Translations under genes and position numbers: made by a program
In this document: piece by piece, positions 1 to 6,281 of the stretch
How positions within the stretch are numbered: the stretch's first letter is position 1
Layout: each line of letters begins with the position of its first letter
Source: Prevotella sp. CAG:617
Lineage (GTDB): Bacteria; Bacteroidota; Bacteroidia; Bacteroidales; Bacteroidaceae
Assembly: GCA_000438115.1 (NCBI GenBank)
Contig: FR903617.1
Coordinates: 35,674 to 44,588 of the forward strand
DNA length: 8,915 nt
Direction of reading: 5' to 3'
Notes under the pieces: model-generated
The model's input: only the letters and a program-made list of their open reading frames with translations
Databases searched by the model: none
What the model was told of the DNA's origin: nothing

Positions 1-21
1 ACCACCGTCTTAACAAACAAC

Positions 22-78
22 CAGCCGGACCGGCCGCCGCGCCGACAAATTGTCAGAACGCAGCAGCCGGACCGGCCG
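22..78. repeat. Pair of 15-bp GC-rich direct repeats around a small palindrome
   Basis: The 15-mer CAGCCGGACCGGCCG occurs at 22-36 and again, identical, at 64-78, 42 bp apart. Between them, at 44-54, is the perfect odd palindrome GACAA-A-TTGTC. The repeat itself has internal CCGG symmetry, so it could fold locally in RNA. This lies downstream of the outer-membrane protein gene and runs towards the window edge, so I cannot tell whether it belongs to the 3' end of that gene or to the control region of something outside the window. Function unknown; the repeats are seen directly. Confidence 0.55.
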
Positions 79-81
79 GAA

Positions 82-108
82 CCGCTCCCGTAAGCAGGAA
101 GGGAGCGG
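82..108 (-). terminator. Hairpin just after the outer-membrane protein gene, possible terminator
   Basis: A perfect 8-bp inverted repeat (CCGCTCCC at 82-89, GGGAGCGG at 101-108, 11-nt loop) starts 13 nt after the stop codon of the minus-strand barrel ORF. It is not followed by a U-tract on the minus strand (the next bases are TTCCGG), so it is not a canonical intrinsic terminator. It could be a 3'-end stabilising stem or a weak terminator. Confidence 0.35.
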
Positions 109-121
109 GAGGAAAAGAAAG

Positions 122-2578
122 CTACTTGTTTTTTCCCAGATTAAAGGTGTAAATCAGATGACCCGCCACGTAGCGCTGGAAACCGTTCGTCTCGGTCATA
201 CCCACGGCTATGGCGGAATTGTAGTTGTAAATATTTTCGCGGCTATTCAGGATGTCCACAGCCTCCAGCTTGACGGTCAGGTTCTTTTTCTTGAGGAACT
301 TCTGCGAGATGCTGGCGTTCCAGAGCAGCTGGTCGGTGTTGAGATAATGGTCGAGGTGACGCCGGCGGCTCCACTGCTCGAAGTTGGTGCTGATAATCAT
401 GTCCCACGGCGTGGTGTACGACACTGTCAGTTTGTAGGTAAACAGAATGGGGTCCTCGTTGCTCTCGGGCTGCATGGCGTTGCGGTTCCACGTTTTGGAG
501 AACGAGCCGGTCAGCGATGCAAACAGCTTGCCCTTGCGGTAGGTCAGGCCGACATTCTGGCCCAGACTATACTTACGCTGGGTATTGAGTTCCGGCTCTT
601 GCTGCGAGGTGGCCAGATAAGTCTGGTCGGTAAAATTGTTGCTGTTGACGCCGTAATTCAGGGTCCACACCTTTTCGCGGTCGAGCACCATGGACATTCC
701 GGATGAACCGCCCACGCTGAAGCGGCCGTCCATGTTGACATTCTGATAGATGTAGTATCCCGTCTCCTCGTTATAGCGCATGATGCGCCCAATGTTGTTC
801 CGCCAGATGTTGTAGTAGGCTGAAGCCCACAGACTGAGCTGCTGCTTTTCCAGGAAGGTGTTGAAGTTCATGCTGCTGGAGCCCCGCCAGCTGTCCTTCA
901 GATTGGTATTGGCCATGACGGTACTTTCGGGATTCGACGTGTCCACGTAATTCAGGCGCGTAACGATGTCGGGCGACGAGGTGGAGGCGCTGCAGTAAAA
1001 GGAGAGCGAGGTACGGTTGTTGAACTTGTACTTCACCCGGCCGTTGAAGCCGTAGTCCGGTTCGCGCACGGTTACCGCCGTATCGGTCACCTCATGGCGC
1101 TCGTAGTCCAGACTGTTGTGCAGATAGTTGATGTAGGCACGGACACTGGTTTCCCATTTTTCCCAGTTGCCGTTAAAGCCCATAGAGCCGCTGTGTGTCC
1201 ATTTATGAAAGAGACCGTAGTTACTGTTGTTATCGAGCAGCAGGGCAGCCATGCTTCCATAATCTTCAGGCAGGGCGGTCAGCGCATAGCGGTCCAGACT
1301 TTCCCAACCGGGCAGAAGTTCCAGATTCCAGTACTCCTGGCTGAAGTCCGAATAATAGTACGTCAAGCCATACGCGAGATAGAGCCACGCCTTTTCGGCC
1401 ACTTTCTTGTTATAGTAGGCCTGCAGGCCGTACATGTCGCTACGGCTGTCCTGGGGGATATACTGCCGCTGCGGCTCATGGCGCTCGGTCTGGCCGGTGT
1501 AGTAGGTCATGTCGTAAAAATTGAACTGCTGGCCATCGGTCTTGTAGCGATTCCACGACAGGTAGAGATTGAGCATGTCGCCCTTACCCAACTTCTGCGA
1601 CAGATTGGCGCTGGCCGAATAACTCCGCCCGGTCAGGTAGGAATGCTGCGGCTTGTTGAGCGTATTCACCAGCAGGCTTCGCACGTCGTCCGTCAGGTTG
1701 GGCCCGAAAACATGCGCCAGGGCGTCGTTGTCGGCAAAATGCAGGGCGGGATTGGCATTGAACGTGGCCGAGCGCAAGTCGGTGTCGCTGTCGCTGCGTG
1801 AATTGTTGATGCTTCCGTTCAGCGTCAGGAAAGTGGATTTGCTCAGGTTGACGGAGTACGAGAGGGCACCGGTCAAGGTTTTGGAAACATCCAGATTCCG
1901 CTGCCGCTGATACCACCACACCGAAGCCGCCCCGGGCAGGATGTTCTCCTGACGCGTATAGTTGCGCAAATCCGTATCGGTACGGTTAAAATTGACGTTG
2001 GCGTTCAGCTCCTGATAGCCGGTGGCACTCTTTTCGTCCTTGTTGGTCCAGCCTATGTTGACGCTGGTGTTGTAAAAGGTGCTCCAGCCCGAGCGGTAGC
2101 CGCTGCTCGTCCAGTTGCCGTTGGCGTCGGCCTTCAGGTCGCCGTTCAGGTTGTTGGCCGAGCCTGCCACGCCCACCTGCAACCGCTTCGAAAGGTTGGC
2201 CAGGAACAGGCGGCCCGTCCACTTGTCCTGATAGCCTCCGCCGGCGACGAGGTTGCCCGTCCAGTGTCCGCGATACTCGTCCTTCACCACCACGTCCATC
2301 ACCGTGGTACGCTCGCCGTCGTCCACGCCGGTGCGCTCGGTCAGGTCGCTCTTCTTGTCGTAAAACTTCAGGCGGTCAACCACCTCGGCCGGCAGGTTCT
2401 GCAGCGCCGTCTTGATGTCGCCGCCAAAAAACCGCTTGCCGTCCACCAGCAGGCTCTCTACCACCTTTCCCTGCCACACCAGGTTGCCGTCCTCGTCCAT
2501 ACTCACGCCGGGCATTTGCGAAATCATGGCGCTGAGCGTCACGCCGGGGTCAAGCTGCATGGCCTTGGAGCTGTACAC
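122..2578 (-). CDS. Outer-membrane beta-barrel protein (TonB-dependent-receptor-like), plug and barrel part, frameshifted from its N-terminus
   Basis: This is the larger part of a surface protein whose N-terminus is encoded in another frame at 2550-2987. The open frame begins with a GTG valine in the family motif (…DTFVYSSKAM), not with a real start; the first ATG in frame is at 2560. Residues 8-120 look like the plug-like region: a PGVTLSAMISQMPGV segment, then VDGKRFFGGD, LPAEVVDRLKFYDKKSD and TVMDVVVK, as in Bacteroidetes outer-membrane beta-barrel (OMP_b-brl_3-type) proteins. From about 120 to the end, alternating polar and hydrophobic strands rich in Y, W, N and S form the barrel, ending FNLGKNK. 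Rejoined, the protein would be about 955 residues. Its ligand is not evident: no partner SusD-like gene or other cargo gene lies beside it in the window. Without repair of the frame this part would probably not be exported, because it lacks a signal peptide. The family assignment is firm; the function is not. Confidence 0.82.
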   Translation of the reverse strand: MYSSKAMQLDPGVTLSAMISQMPGVSMDEDGNLVWQGKVVESLLVDGKRFFGGDIKTALQNLPAEVVDRLKFYDKKSDLTERTGVDDGERTTVMDVVVKDEYRGHWTGNLVAGGGYQDKWTGRLFLANLSKRLQVGVAGSANNLNGDLKADANGNWTSSGYRSGWSTFYNTSVNIGWTNKDEKSATGYQELNANVNFNRTDTDLRNYTRQENILPGAASVWWYQRQRNLDVSKTLTGALSYSVNLSKSTFLTLNGSINNSRSDSDTDLRSATFNANPALHFADNDALAHVFGPNLTDDVRSLLVNTLNKPQHSYLTGRSYSASANLSQKLGKGDMLNLYLSWNRYKTDGQQFNFYDMTYYTGQTERHEPQRQYIPQDSRSDMYGLQAYYNKKVAEKAWLYLAYGLTYYYSDFSQEYWNLELLPGWESLDRYALTALPEDYGSMAALLLDNNSNYGLFHKWTHSGSMGFNGNWEKWETSVRAYINYLHNSLDYERHEVTDTAVTVREPDYGFNGRVKYKFNNRTSLSFYCSASTSSPDIVTRLNYVDTSNPESTVMANTNLKDSWRGSSSMNFNTFLEKQQLSLWASAYYNIWRNNIGRIMRYNEETGYYIYQNVNMDGRFSVGGSSGMSMVLDREKVWTLNYGVNSNNFTDQTYLATSQQEPELNTQRKYSLGQNVGLTYRKGKLFASLTGSFSKTWNRNAMQPESNEDPILFTYKLTVSYTTPWDMIISTNFEQWSRRRHLDHYLNTDQLLWNASISQKFLKKKNLTVKLEAVDILNSRENIYNYNSAIAVGMTETNGFQRYVAGHLIYTFNLGKNK

Positions 2579-2987
2579 AAACGTATCCCTTCAGTATGGT
2601 CAGATTGCTGGCCTTGCCGGTCACGAGGGCCTCGCCCAGATTGATGTCGGTAATCTTCACCCCCACGCGGCCCACGTTGGCCAGCGGCTTGGCGGCTGTC
2701 AGGCTGACGATTTTTTCGTAACGGCTGAACCCGACACTCGTCACCCGCAACTTGTAGGCACCGGCCGAATCGACAGCCAGACTGAAGCGCCCCAGCGAGT
2801 CGGTAGCGCCAATGGCATAGAGGGAGGAGTCGGCTGCCAGCAGCTGCACGGGGAAAAGGGGCAGCGGCGTGCGGCTCTCGGTATCATACACTTCGCCCCT
2901 GACGGCAAACGTCTGGGCCACGGCCGTAGCGGCCGACCAAAGCAGCAAAATGCTGACTACGGCAAAGCGGAAGCAAGTATTCTTCAT
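2550..2987 (-). CDS. N-terminal part of the outer-membrane protein: signal peptide and carboxypeptidase-D-like domain, frameshifted
   Basis: The start at ATG 2987 opens a clear signal peptide (MKNTCFRF, then a hydrophobic core ILLLW, then a TAVAQT cleavage region near residue 24). Residues 27-110 match a carboxypeptidase-D regulatory-like beta sandwich (VRGEVYDTESRTPLPLFPV, later ATDSLGRFSL and YKLRVTSVGFSRYEK), the usual N-terminal module of Bacteroidetes outer-membrane receptors. After INLGEALVTGKASNLTILKG the sequence should continue DTFVYSSKAM, but the frame shifts and reads YVCVQLQGHAA to a stop at 2550. It therefore belongs with the barrel ORF at 122-2578 as one gene spanning 122-2987. 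As it stands it would give a 145-residue periplasmic fragment. A candidate -7 box lies 60 nt upstream. It may be a pseudogene, a phase-off state or an assembly error. Confidence 0.8.
   Translation of the reverse strand: MKNTCFRFAVVSILLLWSAATAVAQTFAVRGEVYDTESRTPLPLFPVQLLAADSSLYAIGATDSLGRFSLAVDSAGAYKLRVTSVGFSRYEKIVSLTAAKPLANVGRVGVKITDINLGEALVTGKASNLTILKGYVCVQLQGHAA
2582..2593 (-). other. Frameshift site in the outer-membrane protein gene
   Basis: On the minus strand the bases read CTG AAG GGA TAC G. The upstream frame gives L-K-G-Y-V. Moving one base forward gives A-AGG-GAT-ACG-TTT-GTG-TAC, which restores the family-like D-T-F-V-Y. Loss of two bases (AAGGGAGATACG becoming AAGGGATACG) would explain the expected K-G-D-T-F; gain of one G in the GGG run (giving K-D-T-F when removed) is the alternative. 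The barrel frame has a TGA at 2591-2593, so the switch must occur between that stop and about 2585. Confidence 0.75.
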
Positions 2988-3046
2988 ATTTTCATATAGA
3001 GGTTTAAAGGTTAGTAGATGCTAAGGTTTGAATACAACAACTGCGG

Positions 3047-3054
3047 CAAATATA
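3047..3054 (-). promoter_or_regulatory. Candidate -7 box for the outer-membrane protein gene
   Basis: TATATTTG on the minus strand fits the Bacteroidetes TAnnTTTG -7 consensus exactly and lies 60 nt before the ATG at 2987, allowing a leader of roughly 50 nt. The expected -33 position, 19-21 nt further upstream, falls in the C8 run (G8 at 3072-3079 on the plus strand), so there is no TTTG there. Promoter activity is inferred only from the -7 match and position. Confidence 0.5.
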
Positions 3055-3071
3055 CTAAAACATCCGTAATC

Positions 3072-3148
3072 GGGGGGGGTAATTTGAACAATATATAATA
3101 AAACTGATTTGGGGGGGTAATTTGAAAAATATATAATAAAACTGATTT
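3072..3148. repeat. Two tandem 38-bp units, each carrying a poly-G tract
   Basis: Unit 1 (3073-3110) and unit 2 (3111-3148) are 38 bp each and differ at one base (TTGAACAAT against TTGAAAAAT). Each starts with a G run: 8 G at 3072-3079 (one before unit 1 proper) and 7 G at 3111-3117. Each continues as TAATTTGAA, an ATATATAATA core and AAACTGATTT. On the minus strand each unit carries a -7-like element (TATATTGT at 3095-3088, TATATTTT at 3133-3126), and the exact box at 3054-3047 lies in what looks like a decayed further copy. Tandem copies and homopolymer runs are both prone to slippage, so length could vary between cells. Confidence 0.85.
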
Positions 3149-3397
3149 TTCTTGTTTTTTTAACAGAACGTCCCGCCTTGAGCCTTAAAATGCCGGAAAA
3201 ATCAGAACCTGAGCACGACCCCTGCCGTGTGATGTGTCTCATTCTAAGCCCGATTCATGCGCCCCCGTAAAAGCCCCTTCATTCGGGGAACGAACAAGAC
3301 GGAACTTTGCAGGAACAAGGTCGGACCTGAATGGAAAAGAGCGGCACCTTTTTCTCACAAAGTCCCGCCACGATCTGTATTCGCCCCTGCATGGATG

Positions 3398-3453
3398 AAA
3401 AAAAACAGCGTTCCGGCAGAGAAAGCCACACGGGCCCCACCCTGCCGGAACGC
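3398..3453 (-). terminator. Intrinsic terminator of the feo unit
   Basis: On the minus strand a perfect 12-bp GC-rich stem (GCGTTCCGGCAG complement pair, arms at 3442-3453 and 3408-3419) encloses a 22-nt loop and is followed, after two bases, by eight T (3405-3398). It sits 26 nt past the stop of the Cys-rich gene. It works in one direction only, as there is no T-tract on the plus strand. It separates the feo unit from the outer-membrane protein gene. Confidence 0.93.
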
Positions 3454-3479
3454 CTGTATTTCCGTACGTGCCGCAACCG

Positions 3480-3668
3480 TCACGATTTGTGACAACCGCT
3501 GCAGCCGCCCGCCGACGGGCAGCCGCCCTGATTACATCCCGCGCAACCACCGCCGCGACCGGAGCAGCTGCACCCCCCGCGGCCGCGCAGCCGGCGCACC
3601 GCATAGACCACGGCAGCCACCACACAGGCCGCAACAATACCGATTGCAATAATATCCTGCCACATCAT
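3480..3668 (-). CDS. FeoB-associated Cys-rich membrane protein
   Basis: This 62-residue protein has one N-terminal membrane helix (about residues 5-24, IIAIGIVAACVVAAVVYAV), a short basic stretch (RRLRGR) and a Gly/Cys-rich tail. The tail has seven cysteines in CxC (33, 35), CxxC (42, 45), a single C50 and CxxC (56, 59), ending with a histidine. This is the pattern of the small FeoB-associated Cys-rich proteins found next to feoB in many anaerobes. Their role is not settled; metal binding or assistance of FeoB in the membrane is the usual suggestion. It starts 40 nt after the feoAB stop, preceded by AAAGGAAAC, a fair ribosome-binding site, and is followed by a strong terminator. It is therefore probably cotranscribed with feoAB. 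Either of two adjacent ATGs (3668 or 3665) could be the start. Confidence 0.9.
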   Translation of the reverse strand: MMWQDIIAIGIVAACVVAAVVYAVRRLRGRGGCSCSGRGGGCAGCNQGGCPSAGGCSGCHKS

Positions 3669-3708
3669 GTTTCCTTTGTTTTTTCAAGTAATACGTATCC
3701 AGTCAGAC

Positions 3709-6177
3709 TCATCCCACAAACAGGCTGCCCACATGGTAAACCAGAAAGGCTCCTATCCAGGCCACCAGCAGCGTATAGCCCACGCAGAACCACATCCAGC
3801 CGCTTCCGGCCTCCTTGCGCAGCGCCGTAAGCGCGGCTATGCAGGGATAGTAGAGCAACACGAATATCATGAAGGCATAGGCTACAAGCGGCGTAAACAC
3901 GGCCGTACCGTCGGGCCGTTTCTGCTCCTGCAGGGCTGTGATGAGCTTGTCGCTGTTTTCGTCGGCACCGGCACCCACCTGATAGAGCACACCCATTGAC
4001 GACACAATAATTTCCTTGGCAGCCAGTCCCGTGAGCAGACTCACGCCCATCTGCCAGTTAAAGCCCAGGGGAGCCACGGCCGGCTCAATGAAATGGCCGA
4101 TGCGTCCGATGTACGACCCCTCGGCCTGCACGGCCTGCTGCTTCACGCTCAGCTGACTGAGCATATCCTGCTTCTGGGCAGGCGTAAGGGAGGCGTTGGC
4201 ACTCACCTGCTCCATCTGCCGGTCGTAGGCACGGGTGGCGTCAGTATGATGCGGAAAATAGCCCAAAGCCCAAACAATGACAGAACCCACCAGAATGACG
4301 GTTCCCATCTTCTTCAGGTAGAACACGGCCTTTTCCCACATATGTACCAGAATGTTGCGCAGCGTGGGCATACGGTAGGGCGGCAGCTCCATGACAAAGG
4401 GCGCCTCCTCCTTGGCAAAGCACGTCTTGCTCAGCAACAGGGCGGTCAGAATGGCCACCACGATGCCGACGGCGTAAATACTGAGCAGAATGAGGCCCTG
4501 ATGGCGGCTGAAGAAGGCCGACACAAACAACAGGTACACCGGCAGGCGCGCCGAACACGACATGAAGGGCACGGTAAGCATGGTAATGATGCGGTCGCGA
4601 CGGTTGGCCAGGGTACGCGTGGCCATAATGGCCGGCACGCCGCAACCAAATCCGATGAGATACGGAATGAACGACTTGCCATGCAGGCCCATGCGGTGCA
4701 TGATGCGGTCCATGATAAAGGCCGCGCGGGCCATGTAGCCCGTATCCTCCAGCAGGGAGATGAAGAAGAAGAGCAGCACGATTTGCGGCAGAAACACAAT
4801 GACGCTGCCCACTCCGGCAATGGCGCCGTCAACAATCAAATCGCGCAGCATACCCTCGGGCAGCAGCTGCCCCAGCTCATGGCCCAGCCACGTAAAGCCC
4901 AGGTCAATCCAATCCTGCGGATAGGCGCCCAGCGTGAACGTAGTCTGAAACATGACCCACAGGAACAGGGCCAGCAGCGGCAGGCCCAGCCAGCGGTTGG
5001 TGAGCCAGCGGTCGAGCACATAGGCCTTGTGGTTTATCTTTTCCTTACCGGGCTTGAAAGTCTCTTCCAGCGCGCCGCGCACAAAGGCATAGCGCGACTC
5101 GGCCATAATCTGGTCAATAGGCTCGGAAAACTCACGCTCCAGCTGCTGACGCCAGTAAGCAGCCCGCTCCTCCAGCTGCGGCAGCTGGGGCAAGTCCTTG
5201 AGCATCTGGCGCACGTCCTGACTGTTTTCCAGCAGGTTCAGGGCAATGTAGCGCGGCGCCTGTTTCTGAGGAACGTCGCCATCGGTAGGCAATTTGCTCT
5301 TGATGTCGGATATGGCGCGCTCAATGGAGTCGCCATAGTAAATATGAACGTGCCGGCTGATGCCCTGCTTCTGCTCGAACACGTCAATCAGACGGTCAAG
5401 CAGGTTGTCAATGCCCTTGCCCGTGAGCGCCACGGTGGGCACAATGGGGAAACCCAGCAGGCGGCTCAACTGCTGCAGGTCGAGCGTAGAGCCGCTCTTT
5501 TCCAGCTCGTCATACATGTTCAGCCCCATCACCATGGGTTGGTTGCGGTCAATCAGCTGTGTGGTCAGATAGAGGTTACGCTCCATGTTGGAGGCATCCA
5601 CAATGTTCAGGATAACGTCAGGCTGATGCTCGGTCAGATACGAGCGCACATAGCGCTCCTCGGGAGTGTATTCCGTAATGGAATAAGTGCCCGGCAGGTC
5701 GACCATCTCAATGGTATATCCCTTGTGGTGGAACACGCCCGTCTTGGAGTCTACGGTTACACCACTGTAATTGCCTACCTGTTCGCGCAAACCGGTGGCA
5801 TGATTGAAGAAGGAGGTCTTGCCGCAGTTCGGGTTGCCCACCAGTGCCACGCGAAACGTATGGCTCTGCTCGCAGATCTTACGGTTCATTTCCTCGATAA
5901 AAGTACGTCGGCTCACGGCGTCCTCGCCCTGGTAGTCTTCCAGCCGAACCACCTCAATCAGTGCCGCCTCGGCCCGCCGGAGCGAAACGTGATTGCTCAT
6001 GACTTCATACTCAATAGGGTCACGCAAAGGCGCGTTACGCACCACATGAACCTTTTCGCCACGCACAAAGCCCAGCTCGCGCACACGGTGGACAAAACCG
6101 CCATGTCCGTGCACACTCACCACTACACAATCCTGTCCGGTGTGCATGTCTGCCAAGCTGATTTTATTTTCTGTCAT
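3709..6177 (-). CDS. feoB: Ferrous iron transporter, FeoA-FeoB fusion
   Basis: An inner-membrane, GTP-dependent Fe(II) uptake protein of 822 residues. Residues 1-80 form an SH3-like FeoA domain (LADMHTGQDCVVV, then RVRELGFVRGEKVHVV). A linker leads to the FeoB G domain with G1 GNPNCGKT (114-121), G2 threonine 141 in SGVTV, G3 DLPG (160-163), G4 NMYD (220-223) and a G5-like VALTGKG near 249. The GDI-like helical region follows to about 385. The membrane part starts at about 395 with the two Gate motifs: GFGCGVPA (508-515, with the pore cysteine 511) then MSCSARLPVY, and later GLAAKEIIVSSMG near 717. Length suits a FeoA-FeoB fusion, common in Bacteroidales; separate FeoA and FeoB usually total about the same. 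It follows mntH by 104 nt and has its own TAnnTTTG box 32 nt before the ATG. No clear Fur-type box is visible. Fe(II) is the expected substrate, though some Bacteroidales FeoB homologues are reported to favour manganese. Confidence 0.97.
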   Translation of the reverse strand: MTENKISLADMHTGQDCVVVSVHGHGGFVHRVRELGFVRGEKVHVVRNAPLRDPIEYEVMSNHVSLRRAEAALIEVVRLEDYQGEDAVSRRTFIEEMNRKICEQSHTFRVALVGNPNCGKTSFFNHATGLREQVGNYSGVTVDSKTGVFHHKGYTIEMVDLPGTYSITEYTPEERYVRSYLTEHQPDVILNIVDASNMERNLYLTTQLIDRNQPMVMGLNMYDELEKSGSTLDLQQLSRLLGFPIVPTVALTGKGIDNLLDRLIDVFEQKQGISRHVHIYYGDSIERAISDIKSKLPTDGDVPQKQAPRYIALNLLENSQDVRQMLKDLPQLPQLEERAAYWRQQLEREFSEPIDQIMAESRYAFVRGALEETFKPGKEKINHKAYVLDRWLTNRWLGLPLLALFLWVMFQTTFTLGAYPQDWIDLGFTWLGHELGQLLPEGMLRDLIVDGAIAGVGSVIVFLPQIVLLFFFISLLEDTGYMARAAFIMDRIMHRMGLHGKSFIPYLIGFGCGVPAIMATRTLANRRDRIITMLTVPFMSCSARLPVYLLFVSAFFSRHQGLILLSIYAVGIVVAILTALLLSKTCFAKEEAPFVMELPPYRMPTLRNILVHMWEKAVFYLKKMGTVILVGSVIVWALGYFPHHTDATRAYDRQMEQVSANASLTPAQKQDMLSQLSVKQQAVQAEGSYIGRIGHFIEPAVAPLGFNWQMGVSLLTGLAAKEIIVSSMGVLYQVGAGADENSDKLITALQEQKRPDGTAVFTPLVAYAFMIFVLLYYPCIAALTALRKEAGSGWMWFCVGYTLLVAWIGAFLVYHVGSLFVG

Positions 6178-6208
6178 ATATTTTCCGTTTCCTTTTGTTA
6201 TTTTACTG

Positions 6209-6216
6209 CAAAGTTA
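6209..6216 (-). promoter_or_regulatory. Candidate -7 box for feoAB
   Basis: TAACTTTG on the minus strand matches the Bacteroidetes TAnnTTTG -7 consensus exactly, continued by CA as often seen, and lies 32 nt upstream of the feoAB ATG. The -33 position has no TTTG (it reads near GGCC). The placement in a 104-nt gap, with an A-rich leader (AACAAAAGGAAACGG), makes an independent start for feoAB plausible. Confidence 0.6.
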
Positions 6217-6281
6217 CGTTTTCTTACAGACGCAGGGCCTATCGGGCTGCGGTTATTTCCGAAAAAACACGCCACCCGGCT

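Larger units (their letters stand above)
2988..3397. other. Intergenic region without a supported gene
   Basis: About 410 bp separate the outer-membrane protein gene from the feo terminator. From the minus-strand point of view it holds a G+C-mixed stretch with no recognisable coding sequence (3160-3397), two tandem 38-bp units with poly-G tracts (3073-3148), a candidate promoter (3047-3054) and a roughly 50-nt leader. A small hairpin, CCCC-TTCATTC-GGGG, lies near 3277-3291, too weak to call a terminator. I see no tRNA or known riboswitch. A short upstream ORF of three codons (ATG AAA ATA TGA) at 2995-2984 ends overlapping the ATG at 2987. Confidence 0.6.

Noticed and set aside
2550..2600. Programmed +1 ribosomal frameshift joining the two parts
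   Set aside because: No slippery site with a rare codon or in-frame stop at the slip position like known +1 sites; a small indel explains it more simply.
3021..3242. Minus-strand 73-codon ORF across the tandem repeats
   Set aside because: It reads through poly-G tracts, AT-rich repeats and the candidate promoter, and has no protein-like pattern or ribosome-binding site.
3302..3311. Plus-strand GAACTTTGCA resembling a -7 box
   Set aside because: One mismatch to TAnnTTTG, no -33 element and no plus-strand gene downstream. An antisense RNA towards feo cannot be excluded but has no support.
3257..3830. Plus-strand ORFs opposite the Cys-rich gene and terminator
   Set aside because: They cross a strong terminator hairpin and the antisense of the Cys-rich tail; Arg/Pro-rich low-complexity products indicate shadows.
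6178..6281. Fur or MntR-type operator before feoAB
   Set aside because: I looked for a Fur-like inverted repeat around the -7 box and found none that I could defend by eye.
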